Source of the DNA: Cruorifilaria tuberocauda
Lineage: Eukaryota > Nematoda > Chromadorea > Rhabditida > Onchocercidae
Direction: 5' to 3'
Length of the DNA: 64,000 nucleotides
NCBI GenBank assembly: GCA_013365365.1
Contig: JABVXU010000260.1
Location: 1-64,000, forward strand
Shown here: piece by piece, positions 47,352 through 58,375 of the stretch
Numbering within the stretch: position 1 is the first letter of the stretch
How the letters are laid out: every line of letters begins with the position of its first letter
Notes under the pieces: generated by a model
What the model was told of the DNA's origin: nothing
Database searches by the model: none
Seen by the model: only the letters and a program-made list of their open reading frames with translations
Program-made: the position numbers and the translations under genes

Positions 47352-49193
47352 TTTCTTAAAAAGTATTATCATTGGTTATTATTATTACTGTTATAACATG
47401 AACGCTTTATACGTAAAGAATTCGGAGAGGCCGGACAATCTTTCTCGTACTTTCAGATCACTCACAGAATGCAACGATTTTATCAACACAATAATTGTCA
47501 AGAGAGCTTCCATAGTAATCAAAGTCAGCTGTCATTTATCCACTATTATCAAGCGACTTAACTTAATCCAACTGCCTTAGGAAATATACTCCCCTTATAC
47601 TAAACGCGATTTAAACTTGCTAATTTCCATTGACAATGTCAACAATATGCGCTTATTCATATCTTCCGCTAATGGTTCACTCTCAGTTGTTCTGGACTAC
47701 ATTTCTGGTTGCTAGATGGGCAAGAATTGCCAACTAACAATACTGTGGGGCACTGTTTTTTGTCTAACATATTCAAGTAATTTTGAATGGATCACCTTTG
47801 TTGAAAGCTATATCACATCACTGGCTACTATCTCCAACAAAATATCGTAGATAAGCGGAAGATGGTAAATTTCATTCGAATTCATTTCCATTTGAATAGA
47901 TTAAGCACTACGAAAACTGCTCCTATTATTGTATCTAATTCTGACAGCACTGGCAATAATGCTATCAAATCTCCAGTGTTGCCAAACTGCTCAAAGCTTT
48001 CATTCGCTTGTCCATGATTGCACAAGGAATCAGAAGAAGCAGAAGTTGGAACTTCAGAAATACCTCAAACCTCTTACCAACTTTAGTCTCCTTCCTCTGT
48101 TCACTGCTTCACTATTGTTTATTGTTATAGAATCTCGGAATATAAAATAATGTAAAATGAATTCTCTTAGGTTCGGTGAGGAATGTTCCGGAGGCACAAA
48201 ATGCAGAATAATTTGATTCAGCGGTCTTTCTGCTTGATTATTCTAACCCTTTACAAATCATTTAAGAATACTTCCACATTTCACATCCTTGAAATCAAGT
48301 ATAATAAGCATGTTAACAAATCAACCATTACAATCAATTCCATGACGAATAACTAATCTATAATATGCACTTGAAACATTACGAAATAGTTTATCTCAGT
48401 TTCACTGAATCAATAGGCATACAAACAATGATACATAACATATCTCAATAACAAATTGCAGAATTGATGAAGCAAAGTTCAAACGAAGAGTTGAGAATTG
48501 AAATATATAACCTAATGATTTTATCATAATGAAATCTGCACCTTCATTTATTCCACTTCAATTTCACAAATTGCCTCTTTTACATTTCTATAGTCCATTT
48601 GATAACTATGATATCATAGTGAAGAATTCAGCGCTCACCAATAAGTTACGATACAAGCGGTATCATGAGAAATGCCACTTCCTAATACACCATCTAAAAA
48701 GTTTCTCGAGTCAATTTCTCATTCTATTTATTGATGTGAGCATGGAATCCACATGATGAATTTGTTATCAGTAGCACTTATAAAAAAAGCCGAGCATCAT
48801 ATGGTTCAAAGATAAACCGATCAAAGCATAAATGCAAGTACAACGTAGTCCTCCTTGAGATCAGCCATATCATCTTCGTACAGATGACGGCCAGTCGTGA
48901 AAAATTGACACGTTTTTCGGGATTGGGTAATGGTGGATTTTGAAAGCGAGATAAGCGTTTGGGTAGATGTTGTCGTGAATACCTAAGCTGAATTTTAGTT
49001 TACCGTTGATGGATATTCTACTTTCCTCCTGCTAAGAAGCTTCTTTGCCAAGGGTATTTTAACATTAGCTTTATTTGTATATGGCTTTCATATTGGTGCA
49101 TGATTGTCGTAGTATATGATTACGCTTCGTGATTATATGACATTTTATATGATACAGAGCTGTTTTATGACTTTTTTGTGTTGAGTTATCGCA
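47352..49193. promoter_or_regulatory. divergent intergenic region, FAM50 / CWC15
   Basis: 1.84 kb between outward-facing start codons of two splicing-related genes. It may contain one extra small feature: a minus-strand frame of 53 codons at 48982-48821 following an AG, listed separately. Otherwise nothing recognised. Confidence 0.4.
48821..48982 (-). CDS. tentative terminal exon, unrecognised
   Basis: After AATTCAGCTTAG the minus strand is open for 53 codons to a TGA at 48821. The first half is Ser/Thr-rich; the second half reads TTGRHLYEDDMADLKEDY followed by a hydrophobic end, which looks more protein-like than chance frames nearby. It lacks an ATG, so it would need an upstream exon, and I could not find one with matching phase. 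No family recognised. Confidence 0.2.
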   Translation of the reverse strand, partial: VFTTTSTQTLISLSKSTITQSRKTCQFFTTGRHLYEDDMADLKEDYVVLAFML

Positions 49194-50852
49194 ATGACAA
49201 CTGCACATCGACCAACTTTTGAACCAGCACGTGGTGGATCTGGCAGAAATGAGGGTGACCTTTCGAAGCTGTCACAGCAATATTCAAGCAAAGATATGCC
49301 ATCGCATACAAAACTTAAATACCGTCAAAAGGGACAAGGTCACGCAGAGGATATTAAGTCGCGGGTAAAGACTTCATAAGTTTGATACGTATCGAGGTAT
49401 CCGTGTTATATTTACCTAACCATTCAGAATAGGGGAAGAAAGCAGATTTGTCGCATAAAAATTAGAACATTTCAAGTGAAATTTCAACCAAATTTTTCAG
49501 GGTTAGGGAGAGGCTACTGTTTGGATATAAGTAGACTTTTTACCTATTGCTCCTTGTACATCATATTTAGGGCTGACAAGATATTTTATTAATCCAGCTG
49601 TTAATTATCAAGATTACTATTATTTTTGTAGGATTTACGTCGTGAATTGGAAGAGAAAGAGAAGAATGTAGGACGTGAACGAAGAAGTCGAGAAAGTGGT
49701 TGGAATATGCAGAAAAAACCGCGATTGGAAGGGAGCTCAGTACCGAATGTTCAGGACGAGGATGACCCGTACGATGATGATATTAATGACGTATGCTTAA
49801 TATTTTTTTATGATTTTTCGATATTAGCTTATTATGTGATGATCTTAATTTTTGCCTTATTTCGTTCTAATTTGTTAAAAATAGATTTTAGTTTCTGTAA
49901 GCAGTTTCTGATATCATCATTTATCTTGATTGTAGAATTCGGATGAAGATGAAGATGATACCGCGGAATTGATGGCTGAACTGGCTAGAATTAAGAAGGA
50001 GCGAATATTGGAAAAGGCCCAACGTGACGCGGCATTAGCTGAAGAACAGGTAAAAAGCAAAATGTTTTAGATTGTTGCTCATAAATAATTCATGCTTTTT
50101 TTACTTTTCATATACTAGTAGTGACTAGTTTGTGGTGATGGATGATGTAACAATAATAAAAGAATAGATATAGTTTTACATCAAGAGATGAGCTGCCATG
50201 GAAAAGCAGAGGAAGTTTGCTTTTATAAGAATTCTTGAATTTTTGTTTTACAGGAACGGATCAGAACCGAAAACATTCTACATGGGAACCCACTCCTCAA
50301 TTCGGAGGCATCGGATTTTAAGGTGTGTTTATGAACAGTGAAACATAATAAGACATAATAAAATAGATTGTGAATAATTTTAGAAACAGAAATGTCACTG
50401 ATCTATAACAGATCTTATGAAACGCATGAATCTATAGTAGTGCATATTATTACAAGAAAAATAATTTTGTCTAACCGATAACGTTATAACCGTCTAAACG
50501 TTATAACCGAATAGAATTTTGAATTACAAGGATTTATAGAATGGTTCGATAATTCAATATGGGTTTTTTTAATTGTCGTAAGTGGATAGAGCGGAATTTG
50601 GACATCTTTAATATAATTCCAGTCAGTTACAATGTTATGCTTACCATCATATGTATTTAACACATTTTCATGTTGGCATTTTTTTTCTTTTTTTTGTACA
50701 AAGTGATTAAGGTGAAACGGCGGTGGGATGATGACGTAGTTTTCAAGAATTGTGCGAAGGGTATCGAAGAGCGCAAAAAGGAGCAGGTTTTTATTAATGA
50801 TGCCATTCGTTCTGAATTCCATAAGAAATTTATGGAGAAATATATCAAATGA
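49194..50852 (+). CDS. CWC15: CWC15 spliceosome-associated protein, 5 exons
   Basis: Exons: 49194-49364, 49632-49790, 49936-50049, 50254-50322, 50712-50852, giving 217 residues (human CWC15 has 229). CWC15 (Cwf15) is a small, largely disordered member of the Prp19/CDC5L-associated complex in the active spliceosome. Seen: the hallmark start [32 protein letters not shown], a basic middle with [12 protein letters not shown], acidic clusters in exons 2 and 3 ([16 protein letters not shown]), [11 protein letters not shown], and the almost invariant C-terminus [17 protein letters not shown] with [13 protein letters not shown]. All introns are phase 0, and the final acceptor TTAAG|GTG is fixed by homology. 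Confidence 0.97.
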
Positions 50853-50945
50853 TTAGTTCCGTGATCGTTTTTTAGTTTAGAGTTTCGAAACTTCTCATTT
50901 TTGCTGTTGTAAATAAGGAAGCAAGGATGAAATATGTCGTTTTTC

Positions 50946-50951
50946 AATAAA
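50946..50951 (+). terminator. AATAAA polyadenylation signal of CWC15
   Basis: Canonical hexamer 94 bases past the CWC15 stop codon. Confidence 0.7.
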
Positions 50952-51883
50952 ATTCTAATTTTATGATTGCGAAAATGTACATTTCTGAAATGTTATGTTT
51001 GTTTCTTTTTTCTGAATGAAATAAAGTGGATAAAGATGTTGGCATTTCTTCTTGCTCAACAAACTAAAAATTGTAGATAAGATTTCTTTATTTTCTTTGC
51101 AGTTCCTGATTTCAAAAACGTTAACTATCCTAGTCTGCATTATTTTTTAATGGATGAATACTAAATTTCTTTATTAAATTGTTACTAGTTGTAATTAATT
51201 TAGCAATTCACCATATTCCTTTGTCGAAAACTGGTGTTATAAACAATTCCGGGAGAAAATTACTTTCATTTGATGAACTAATTATGTGAACGTTCTGGTA
51301 TTCACACTTTTCTAGTTAATGTCCACGTTTCTCCCTCTTTCAGATCAAAAAGCATAAAATCAGATGTGTTAAATTTTTTTTGTTCATTGCATGTTCACTT
51401 TGAGTTGGATTCTTCGGTTATACTGTCGCATTTTTTTTGTTTACTTTGCTCATATGATATTAATACATGAGTTTGCACAGGAATCATTTTCACTCATACG
51501 AGCAGAAATTGGCATTTTAACGTTACCGGATAAAAAACTAAAGTATTTCGTTGTTTGAAATTTTTGGTTTGTTTTCAATTTTCATTTAAATGTGGGGAAA
51601 TATGGTCAGAAGGAAGAAATTAATCACTGCTGACAGATTCTGTCACTGTTTTTCAGGTATTCTCACTTTTAATCAAATTCAGGAATGATGTCAAATGTGA
51701 TATTCGTTACGAGTGGAAAGGAAAGATTCTCAAAGGAAAATCGTGTAATTAAGTGACTTATTTTCAGTTTCGCAGCGAGGTTTGTTCTGTTCTATCTGCT
51801 TTGAAATCTCTCTGCTTTTCTTTGCAATTAATGCAAACATACCTGTGTTAGAATTAGCTTTTGCTTTTTGGGAAAAATTGAAG
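50952..51883. other. intergenic, CWC15 to tentative small gene
   Basis: AT-rich. A TTTTTCAG followed by about 30 open codons (51659 onward) and a TATTTTCAG near 51769 could be extra upstream exons or trans-splice acceptors of the following gene; neither is established. Confidence 0.4.
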
Positions 51884-53379
51884 ATGGCCCATCTAATTCG
51901 TTATCTATCTATGAGGAGAGGAATAAACAGTTTTTCAACAGTTGCACCTTTGAAAACACTTAAATCCGGTGTGTCTTCATTTTGTTCGATCCATTAAAAT
52001 TTTTTCCAGCACATTTCTATCTCATCTAACCACCAACGCTTTTATTTTGTTTTAAATTGCTAATTGAATGCAGTTGATAACTTTCTTTTTGACTTCAGAT
52101 TACAACTAAAGTAGTTAAAACCGCAACATTTTACGTGAACAGAATGAACCTTCACGCTTACGGATAGATCTAATTTGAAACAGGAAATACATAATTCTCC
52201 AAATACATTAACAGTTTAAAATCCTTCTGTTTGGAAAACAATAATATCGAAAAATAGTTCTATCCATTCACCTATTACCATACTAATTTTGACTGGACAG
52301 GAATCCGAAGAAGTTGAAGTGTTCTACAAAGGATTTAAAGTATGGAACTGCAAATCAGGAATGCTTTGTCAATGTACACATTTTAAAGCATTACTTTAGG
52401 CTTTAAAGAGTTATGTAAATGAAACACCGTTTTAATCGAACTATTGCGTGATTGTGAAAGATAATAAATAGTCCTTCACGATCACACAATGGTTTGTTTT
52501 AAAAAATCTGGTTCTAATAACTACAAGAAAATTTCTCTGGATGCACTTGTTCCAAAGTAGCGTATTTTGATGATTCAAATTCTCCACTCATTTCTAACAA
52601 CTTTGAAGGATAGAGGAATTTATGTTCTGTTTACTTAGGAAGAATGAAATATTTTTTATTCATAATACTAATTTTAATAGCGGAATCCCCGGAAATACTT
52701 TTGATCCTTTAGTCATTTTTTGATTATATTCTTTAGCCTTATCTACTGCAAGATAACTAATTTGTTTTGTTCTATCTTGTCGAAACATTTTCCATCTTTT
52801 CCGTGTATTTCACGAAAATGAAATTGTGAATTCTGTTAACGTTTTCTTGTTGTTTTTTAATTTCTCTAGTTTTTTTCTCGGTAGAAATGTTCACTTAAAT
52901 CTATATAAGTTAGACTCGGAGTAGTTCGAAATATATATATACGAGAGTACTAAATGATATGTATAATATAGAATGACTCATACATATAATTCCACGACTT
53001 ATCTCTCACTTTAGAACTAACATTTAATTTGCACAAGACGAAACAAAAAGTAACGCGGCGAAGTGAATGAACTCATAAGAATAGTAGTCAAGTACAGCGT
53101 GGGAAAATTACTAATATGAAATTTTTAGGAAAATATGGCAAACGGCAATGTTGTTTTCATTATGTTTTCTGATCGACTTGCCGATGAGAAATATCCATTT
53201 TCGGAATCAGTGAGTAACACGCTTATTAGTCGTGGCATATAAGTGATTTCCAGAAAATAGGTTGGTTGAGTGAAGTTCCAATCTTATTAGTCATACCATA
53301 CATGGAGCCATATGTGAATGGTACTGAAACAACAAAGCTGCCACTTTCCACCAATCGGATCGCACATCGTTCAGTGTAA
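51884..53379 (+). CDS. tentative 5-exon gene: small protein with mitochondrial-type N-terminus
   Basis: Proposed exons: 51884-51968, 52074-52110, 52301-52373, 53129-53209, 53254-53379, giving 133 residues with all phases compatible. Seen: an N-terminus rich in Arg, Ser and Leu without acidic residues (MAHLIRYLSMRRGINSFSTV), typical of a mitochondrial presequence; a Lys-rich middle (KNPKKLKCSTKDLKYGT); then MANGNVVFIMFSDRLADEKY and a C-terminal exon with KIGWLSEVPILLVIPYMEPY. Splice borders are good at exons 1 (G|GTGTGT), 4 (TTTTTAG and TCA|GTGAGT) and 5 (TTTCCAG); exon 2 is short and weak. The last intron is only 44 bases. An AATAAA lies 49 bases past the stop. I recognise no family. Exon 3 is also open in another frame, so the middle may be wrong; exons 4 and 5 are the best supported. 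Confidence 0.38.
52430..52506. other. long imperfect hairpin, miRNA-precursor-like
   Basis: Two arms of about 32 nt flank a loop of about 12 nt (ATAATAAATAGT). The left arm has ATTGCGTGATTGTGAAAG, and the right arm's reverse complement reads ATTGTGTGATCGTGAAGG. Pairing continues outward through AACTATTG/CAATGGTT (one G-U pair) to TTTTAA/TTAAAA with a small internal bulge. It lies in the third intron of the tentative gene. It could also be a small inverted-repeat element. Confidence 0.5.
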
Positions 53380-53427
53380 TTTCATTGTCACGGAATTATT
53401 ATTTTCCGTAATTAAGTAGTAACTAAT

Positions 53428-53433
53428 AATAAA
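53428..53433 (+). terminator. AATAAA after tentative gene
   Basis: Canonical polyadenylation hexamer 49 bases past the proposed stop at 53379; it supports a plus-strand transcript ending here. Confidence 0.45.
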
Positions 53434-55592
53434 CATTGAGTTTAATCAATATTCATGGTATTTTATGTGGATGTAAGGGAAAAATGCCAAGGTAATACTG
53501 GAATATTAAGATAATAATAAGTGCCATCATATTGATTTATATCCATTATTGTAAGATTCTACAGGTCGATTGAAGACAACATCTACTGATTATCGACTTT
53601 AGAACTATCAGGACTCTAACATTGTAATTATTATATATATTGGCATGTCCGTACTTTCTTTCTTTTCATGACTTAATAAACACGCTGCACACGCAACGTG
53701 ATGAATGGACCGATCATGATGTGAAGTTGAGAATACTATTAATTACGGTGATTTCTCTACGATTAAGATTTTATCTTATTAGAGCAAAACTAATTATGGC
53801 AATCTATGCTGACTTTATCAAGGATTTCAGCATTACTATTAGAATTGATAACAACAATTATGATCCTTACTTCAGTTTTTCTCTTTTAATCCAATACGTC
53901 ATGGATTAAACGAGGAAGTCAAATCGCAAGTCAGCAAATTATTAGATAAAACTAATATAAATCTTCAATTATAACTGAAACACAAAAAAAAGTGAAAGTT
54001 CAGCATATTCAACGGTTCGAGGATGAGAATTGTAAAGGTGAAAATTGGAAATGGAATGGGAAGTGTGAAAAGAAAGAAGTAAACTTTGATTACTATTAGA
54101 AACATAGGTTGGTAGTGAGTTTAGTGAAAAACTGTAAAAACTTAAATGATACATTCTTTTACGGAGAGAGTTAGAAACATCGCATTGTGCTATGGACGTG
54201 AAATTCTAACGAACGATTAAGCGACGATGGGCCGAGAATTTAATGAATTTTAGAAAAATATGTCATAGCAATCTGATGTGCTTACTTAATATTTTCCCTC
54301 CCACTAATATAAACATCTCTAGTAAAATGCTACTTTATAAATGTGAGTAAATTCTTAATTAACTGTTGTGCATAAGCAGTTCAAAATGAATTGCAACCAT
54401 GCCGATTCTCAGTATGATATTCTTCTGACAACGGTACTCTTTCTCCAAAGTTCAATTATACGAACAAAACGGTGATGAAAAATAATGGTTAAAAAATTGG
54501 CACATTCCAGGAATAAAATTGATAAAAGTTACTTGTTAATATATCGATAAGATTGACAGTACGTATGGCCCTTCTATCAGCAAAATCAACAATTTTAAGG
54601 TACACATAATCATCATGTTGTTGTTGCAGAACAAACTAACAATAAGATTTAAATTGAACATCAATAAAATTAAATGCAATTTTCAACATCGTCAACATCA
54701 CTATTTGAATTCATTTTAAAGATAATTCACTAATAATTTCTGTGCTTGAGCAGATGTTAACAAATGACATGGAATATTGCAAAAAATAGAAGGTAACGGA
54801 GAAGAGGAAACAAATGGAGCAGTGAGGATTGAACAATACGAAAAAGTCTGAGGCTTTCCGGAATCGTTGTTGACTGAATGAATTGTGGAGATTGCAGTCA
54901 CCACATCTGACCAGTGGTTACTGCATACAGTGCTTGAACTGGTTCCTCAAAAAATGTACGTGTTAATCTTGAATTGATTAGATTAAGTTACTTGAAGATT
55001 GACGAGTTTCGCAAAATCGTTTTCATTTTCTTATCTTCAACTAAATTGCACCTATCATTACTTTATCAACTCAAAATTCAATATCATCTTAACATCAAAG
55101 ATCATTTGGATACATGTCTGCAAACAAATAAGAATTTTTCACCTAAAGACAGATGAAGTAGTCATTGAGGAATAGCAACCTGATATAAATATAGGCATTC
55201 TGAGAAGCACACTTAGTCACTGATCAACCTTTTGTTTAATTTTTTTTTAATTGTCTTAGAATCGTTATTGCTGTAATGGTACGCCTCAGGACTAAATCCT
55301 AGAAATAATCTGCTCACCACTAAAATATGGTGATCTTCTCCGACGAAGTTCAGAAAATTCGCAAAGTTTCATAAAATGTATAAAATCAAAAATATCTCGT
55401 GATCGACGGACGGAAACAATTAATAAATATGATATGATATCAAGCAGATAATCACCTCATGTTTTTGTGGTCCTTCGCTCTTACGAAGTTGAGAATAGAT
55501 ACAATTGGCACGAAGACGTCAGTCGAAAGTTATTCTAGTAATTTATAATGAAACTTAAGTAATTACTCACCAAAACGTTAAGCGGATAATAT
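53434..55592. other. convergent intergenic region
   Basis: AT-rich, no recognisable gene. Frames of 60-90 codons on both strands look like chance. Confidence 0.5.
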
Positions 55593-58375
55593 TCAATGAC
55601 AGTATTGCCTGAAGCTTAACCGAAAAGCTGCAGCAAGTGTGATTACGGTAGTAAGTGCACCTGCACTGATACCTGCAATGAAAGGTTTCTAAATGAGATC
55701 GATGAACTAATTTTAGAAAGACTTCATCCCTCGCATGATAATCGTTATGGTAGCAGCTGAGAAGGATTAACGGACGAGAGGATTGCGTCGTGAAAGCGAC
55801 GGCACCGTTACTTTCTGATATAATAAGGTGTCTTCCTTCTCCCTATTTCACGCTTAAATGATGCTTAAACAGTTTATGCATCATTCTGCACCCCTCCCAA
55901 GTACTTCTAATAGTTGAAGTTCACTCTCTTCTTCAAATCATTCTTTTTGAAATGGAAAGACAGAATTAGTTACTGACAGGATGATGTCGGCATAACTTTT
56001 CCTTATCGAATAGTCTGCAGTCTGCCGAATTATTACCGTGGAAAAGCAATGACTTTCCTTTCTGACACTCTTAAAGATCCGACGGTTTCAGAAGATATGC
56101 ATCATTTCCGGGAATGCTATTACAAAATTCACTGAATAGCACAAATAGACCTCAAGATCATCCATTCTTTTGAGGGATCTGTGCTTTTCTACACTTTATT
56201 TAGAGGAGGAAAACATCACGGGCTGGACTAACGATCCTGAGAGCGGTCAATTGCTAGTTTTAATTACTATACTAAAATAGAGAGGGGAAAACCATTATAT
56301 TCATTTACTGCTATAAGAAGTTCTAAAATTTGAACTCAATGCAAAGGATGCGTGTCAATTGTTCATACACTTAAACTGAACTGGGATAATTCCATTTTTC
56401 AGGCTCTGTTGTGAATTGGAAAGCACAGTCCCGAAATCGTAACAAATCTCCCCTGGACAGGTCACTAAGAAGCGATCTCGATAATTCGCACAATTATACA
56501 TGAATACAGTTCCTTAGTGAGAAAGAACTGGAACCTTACATGTTGATGATGAACTTAGAAAAAGTGCACGTGCTGTGGTTGTTGTAGTCGTTGTGGTCGT
56601 TGTCACTTCGGGAGTACAGTTGTAAGCTCGACACCGTAGAAATTCCACGTTACCCTGCAAAGTTTAGACTTTCTGTTTAATTTAGACCAATGACTTCTTC
56701 AAAGGGATAGACTAAAAATCTTCTGAACAATGAAACTTCAAGAACAGCCCTTCATCGTTTCCAGTGGAGAAATATCCTTTTTGATGGTTAGAGTGAGGTA
56801 GAGAGGTAGGAGCAGACAGGGAGGGAAGGGAAGAGGTCCTTCAGATGGTTGTTCAAGAATGAAATATTACTAAAGTGCCAGGGGCAGGTGCATTCGTTTC
56901 TTTTGTTCCTGATATTAGGAATTTGTTTGATTTGAGAAGTTGAACCGCGAGCAAGGACACTCAAGTCTTCCTTCTACCTTCAGAAATGTGAATAACCACA
57001 AATGCAGCGTTTCGTTTATATGTCATCACCTAAGGTTGAAAGTCAGAGGTCAGTAATTCAACCCTCGTCACATGTTATTAGATGATATTTAGAATGGTAC
57101 AGCAATCCGAACAATGGAATTTCTGTTCTTTTATAGCTAAATGGTTTAACGATAACTTTAAAAAGACAATCACTCCTCTCACGACACACATTTGCAAATC
57201 GGTCAGTTCAGCGGACAGATAGAATAGTCACAAACAGTTTTACACTTGACTCTCTCTACAGTCCCTTCTATCACTTCATGATTGACCATTTATTGATATA
57301 AAATTTATTCAGAATTGCTGTGACCGCTTCGAGGTCACCCACTATTATTATAGGCTATGGGACAATATTTAAGCAGGGAAAAGACCATAAATCATATTTG
57401 CTTGAACCCTTCTCGACCGTGTCAATCCACACGGCGTCACCGGCACCTCATCCCTTTTCACTTGATATGATTGACTGAATGATTTAGTACATTATCCGTT
57501 ATTTACTTTGTTTAATTAGGCAATTCTGACGACGTGTAAGTTTGGAACTGACTATGGCCATGGAGATGAAAGTGAATGGCAGTCACTTTCCGATTGGCCT
57601 TCACTTGAAAATCGAATTGGAATGAAAAGAGAAATGAACTGAAATGCTATCGCTCTGTAGCATTCAAATACTAATCATTGATGGTATTCGATGTATGAAT
57701 TTCTTGGAGTGAAATTTTCAAGGATTCCCTTTCTCAGCAAGAAAACTGAAAGACAAGAAGAGCAAAGGTTAAGAGATTATCTGCTCCCTCACACCTTGAC
57801 CTTTCATTCCCGTACACTGAAATAAGCATCGTAAGTTAGAGTATCGAAGGCGGAAAAGGAGGAACAATGAAGTTAATAATAATAACAGATAACGGATGGC
57901 ACGTACGTCAGAAGTGAGTTGACATCCATTGGTGGGATCAGTTAATTGACAGCGATCGCCATTCAATTTGTTCTTTGCACGATCTCGGCAGCAAATGTCG
58001 AATACCTGGAAAAGGACTGACAATTATTTGATCGATAAGCACCACATTGATGGGATCATATAGGAAATTGAATTGCTTGTGGCTAACTTGATACTGAGCA
58101 AAAATACCTGACGTTATATCCGGAGAAACTCAAAAAGTACATATGAATTGTCTACTGAGGGAATCATCAATCAAACACTAATCAGTTTTTCAAGCAAACC
58201 ATCCCTCAAGTATTACCCTGCAAAAATTGTCGCCAGCTAACTGGGCCATTTCATCACACGTTTCCACATAGTCTCGCATTGTTGGGTCGTAGTACTGATG
58301 TGAATCTTTCGTAATAGCAAGGATGAGAAGCAGCAGGCCAAGCGGCAGTACCCTCACTGATAACATTTCAATCAT
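55593..58375 (-). CDS. unrecognised Cys-rich type I membrane protein with Thr stalk, 4 exons
   Basis: Exons: 58375-58217, 58005-57907, 56654-56540, 55672-55593, giving 150 residues; all phases agree, and acceptors are CTTTTCCAG, TTTGCAG and TTGCAG. Layout: signal peptide 1-26 (hydrophobic core VLPLGLLLLILAI); ectodomain 27-103 with eight cysteines (40, 52, 58, 59, 72, 81, 94, 99), enough for four disulfides, including the motif GDNFCR-VFDICCRDR and CQLTDPTNGC; ten consecutive threonines (104-113) as a likely O-glycosylated stalk, with a possible N-glycosylation site at Asn98; then a 17-residue membrane span (125-141) and a short basic tail RLSFRQYCH. The charged tail argues for a membrane anchor rather than a GPI signal. 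I recognise no family. A surface receptor, co-receptor or cuticle-associated role cannot be told from sequence. An alternative start is Met4. Confidence 0.7.
56655..57906 (-). other. second intron of the Cys-rich membrane protein gene
   Basis: 1.25 kb intron with donor GAC|GTACGT and acceptor TTTGCAG; no other gene recognised inside. Confidence 0.6.
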
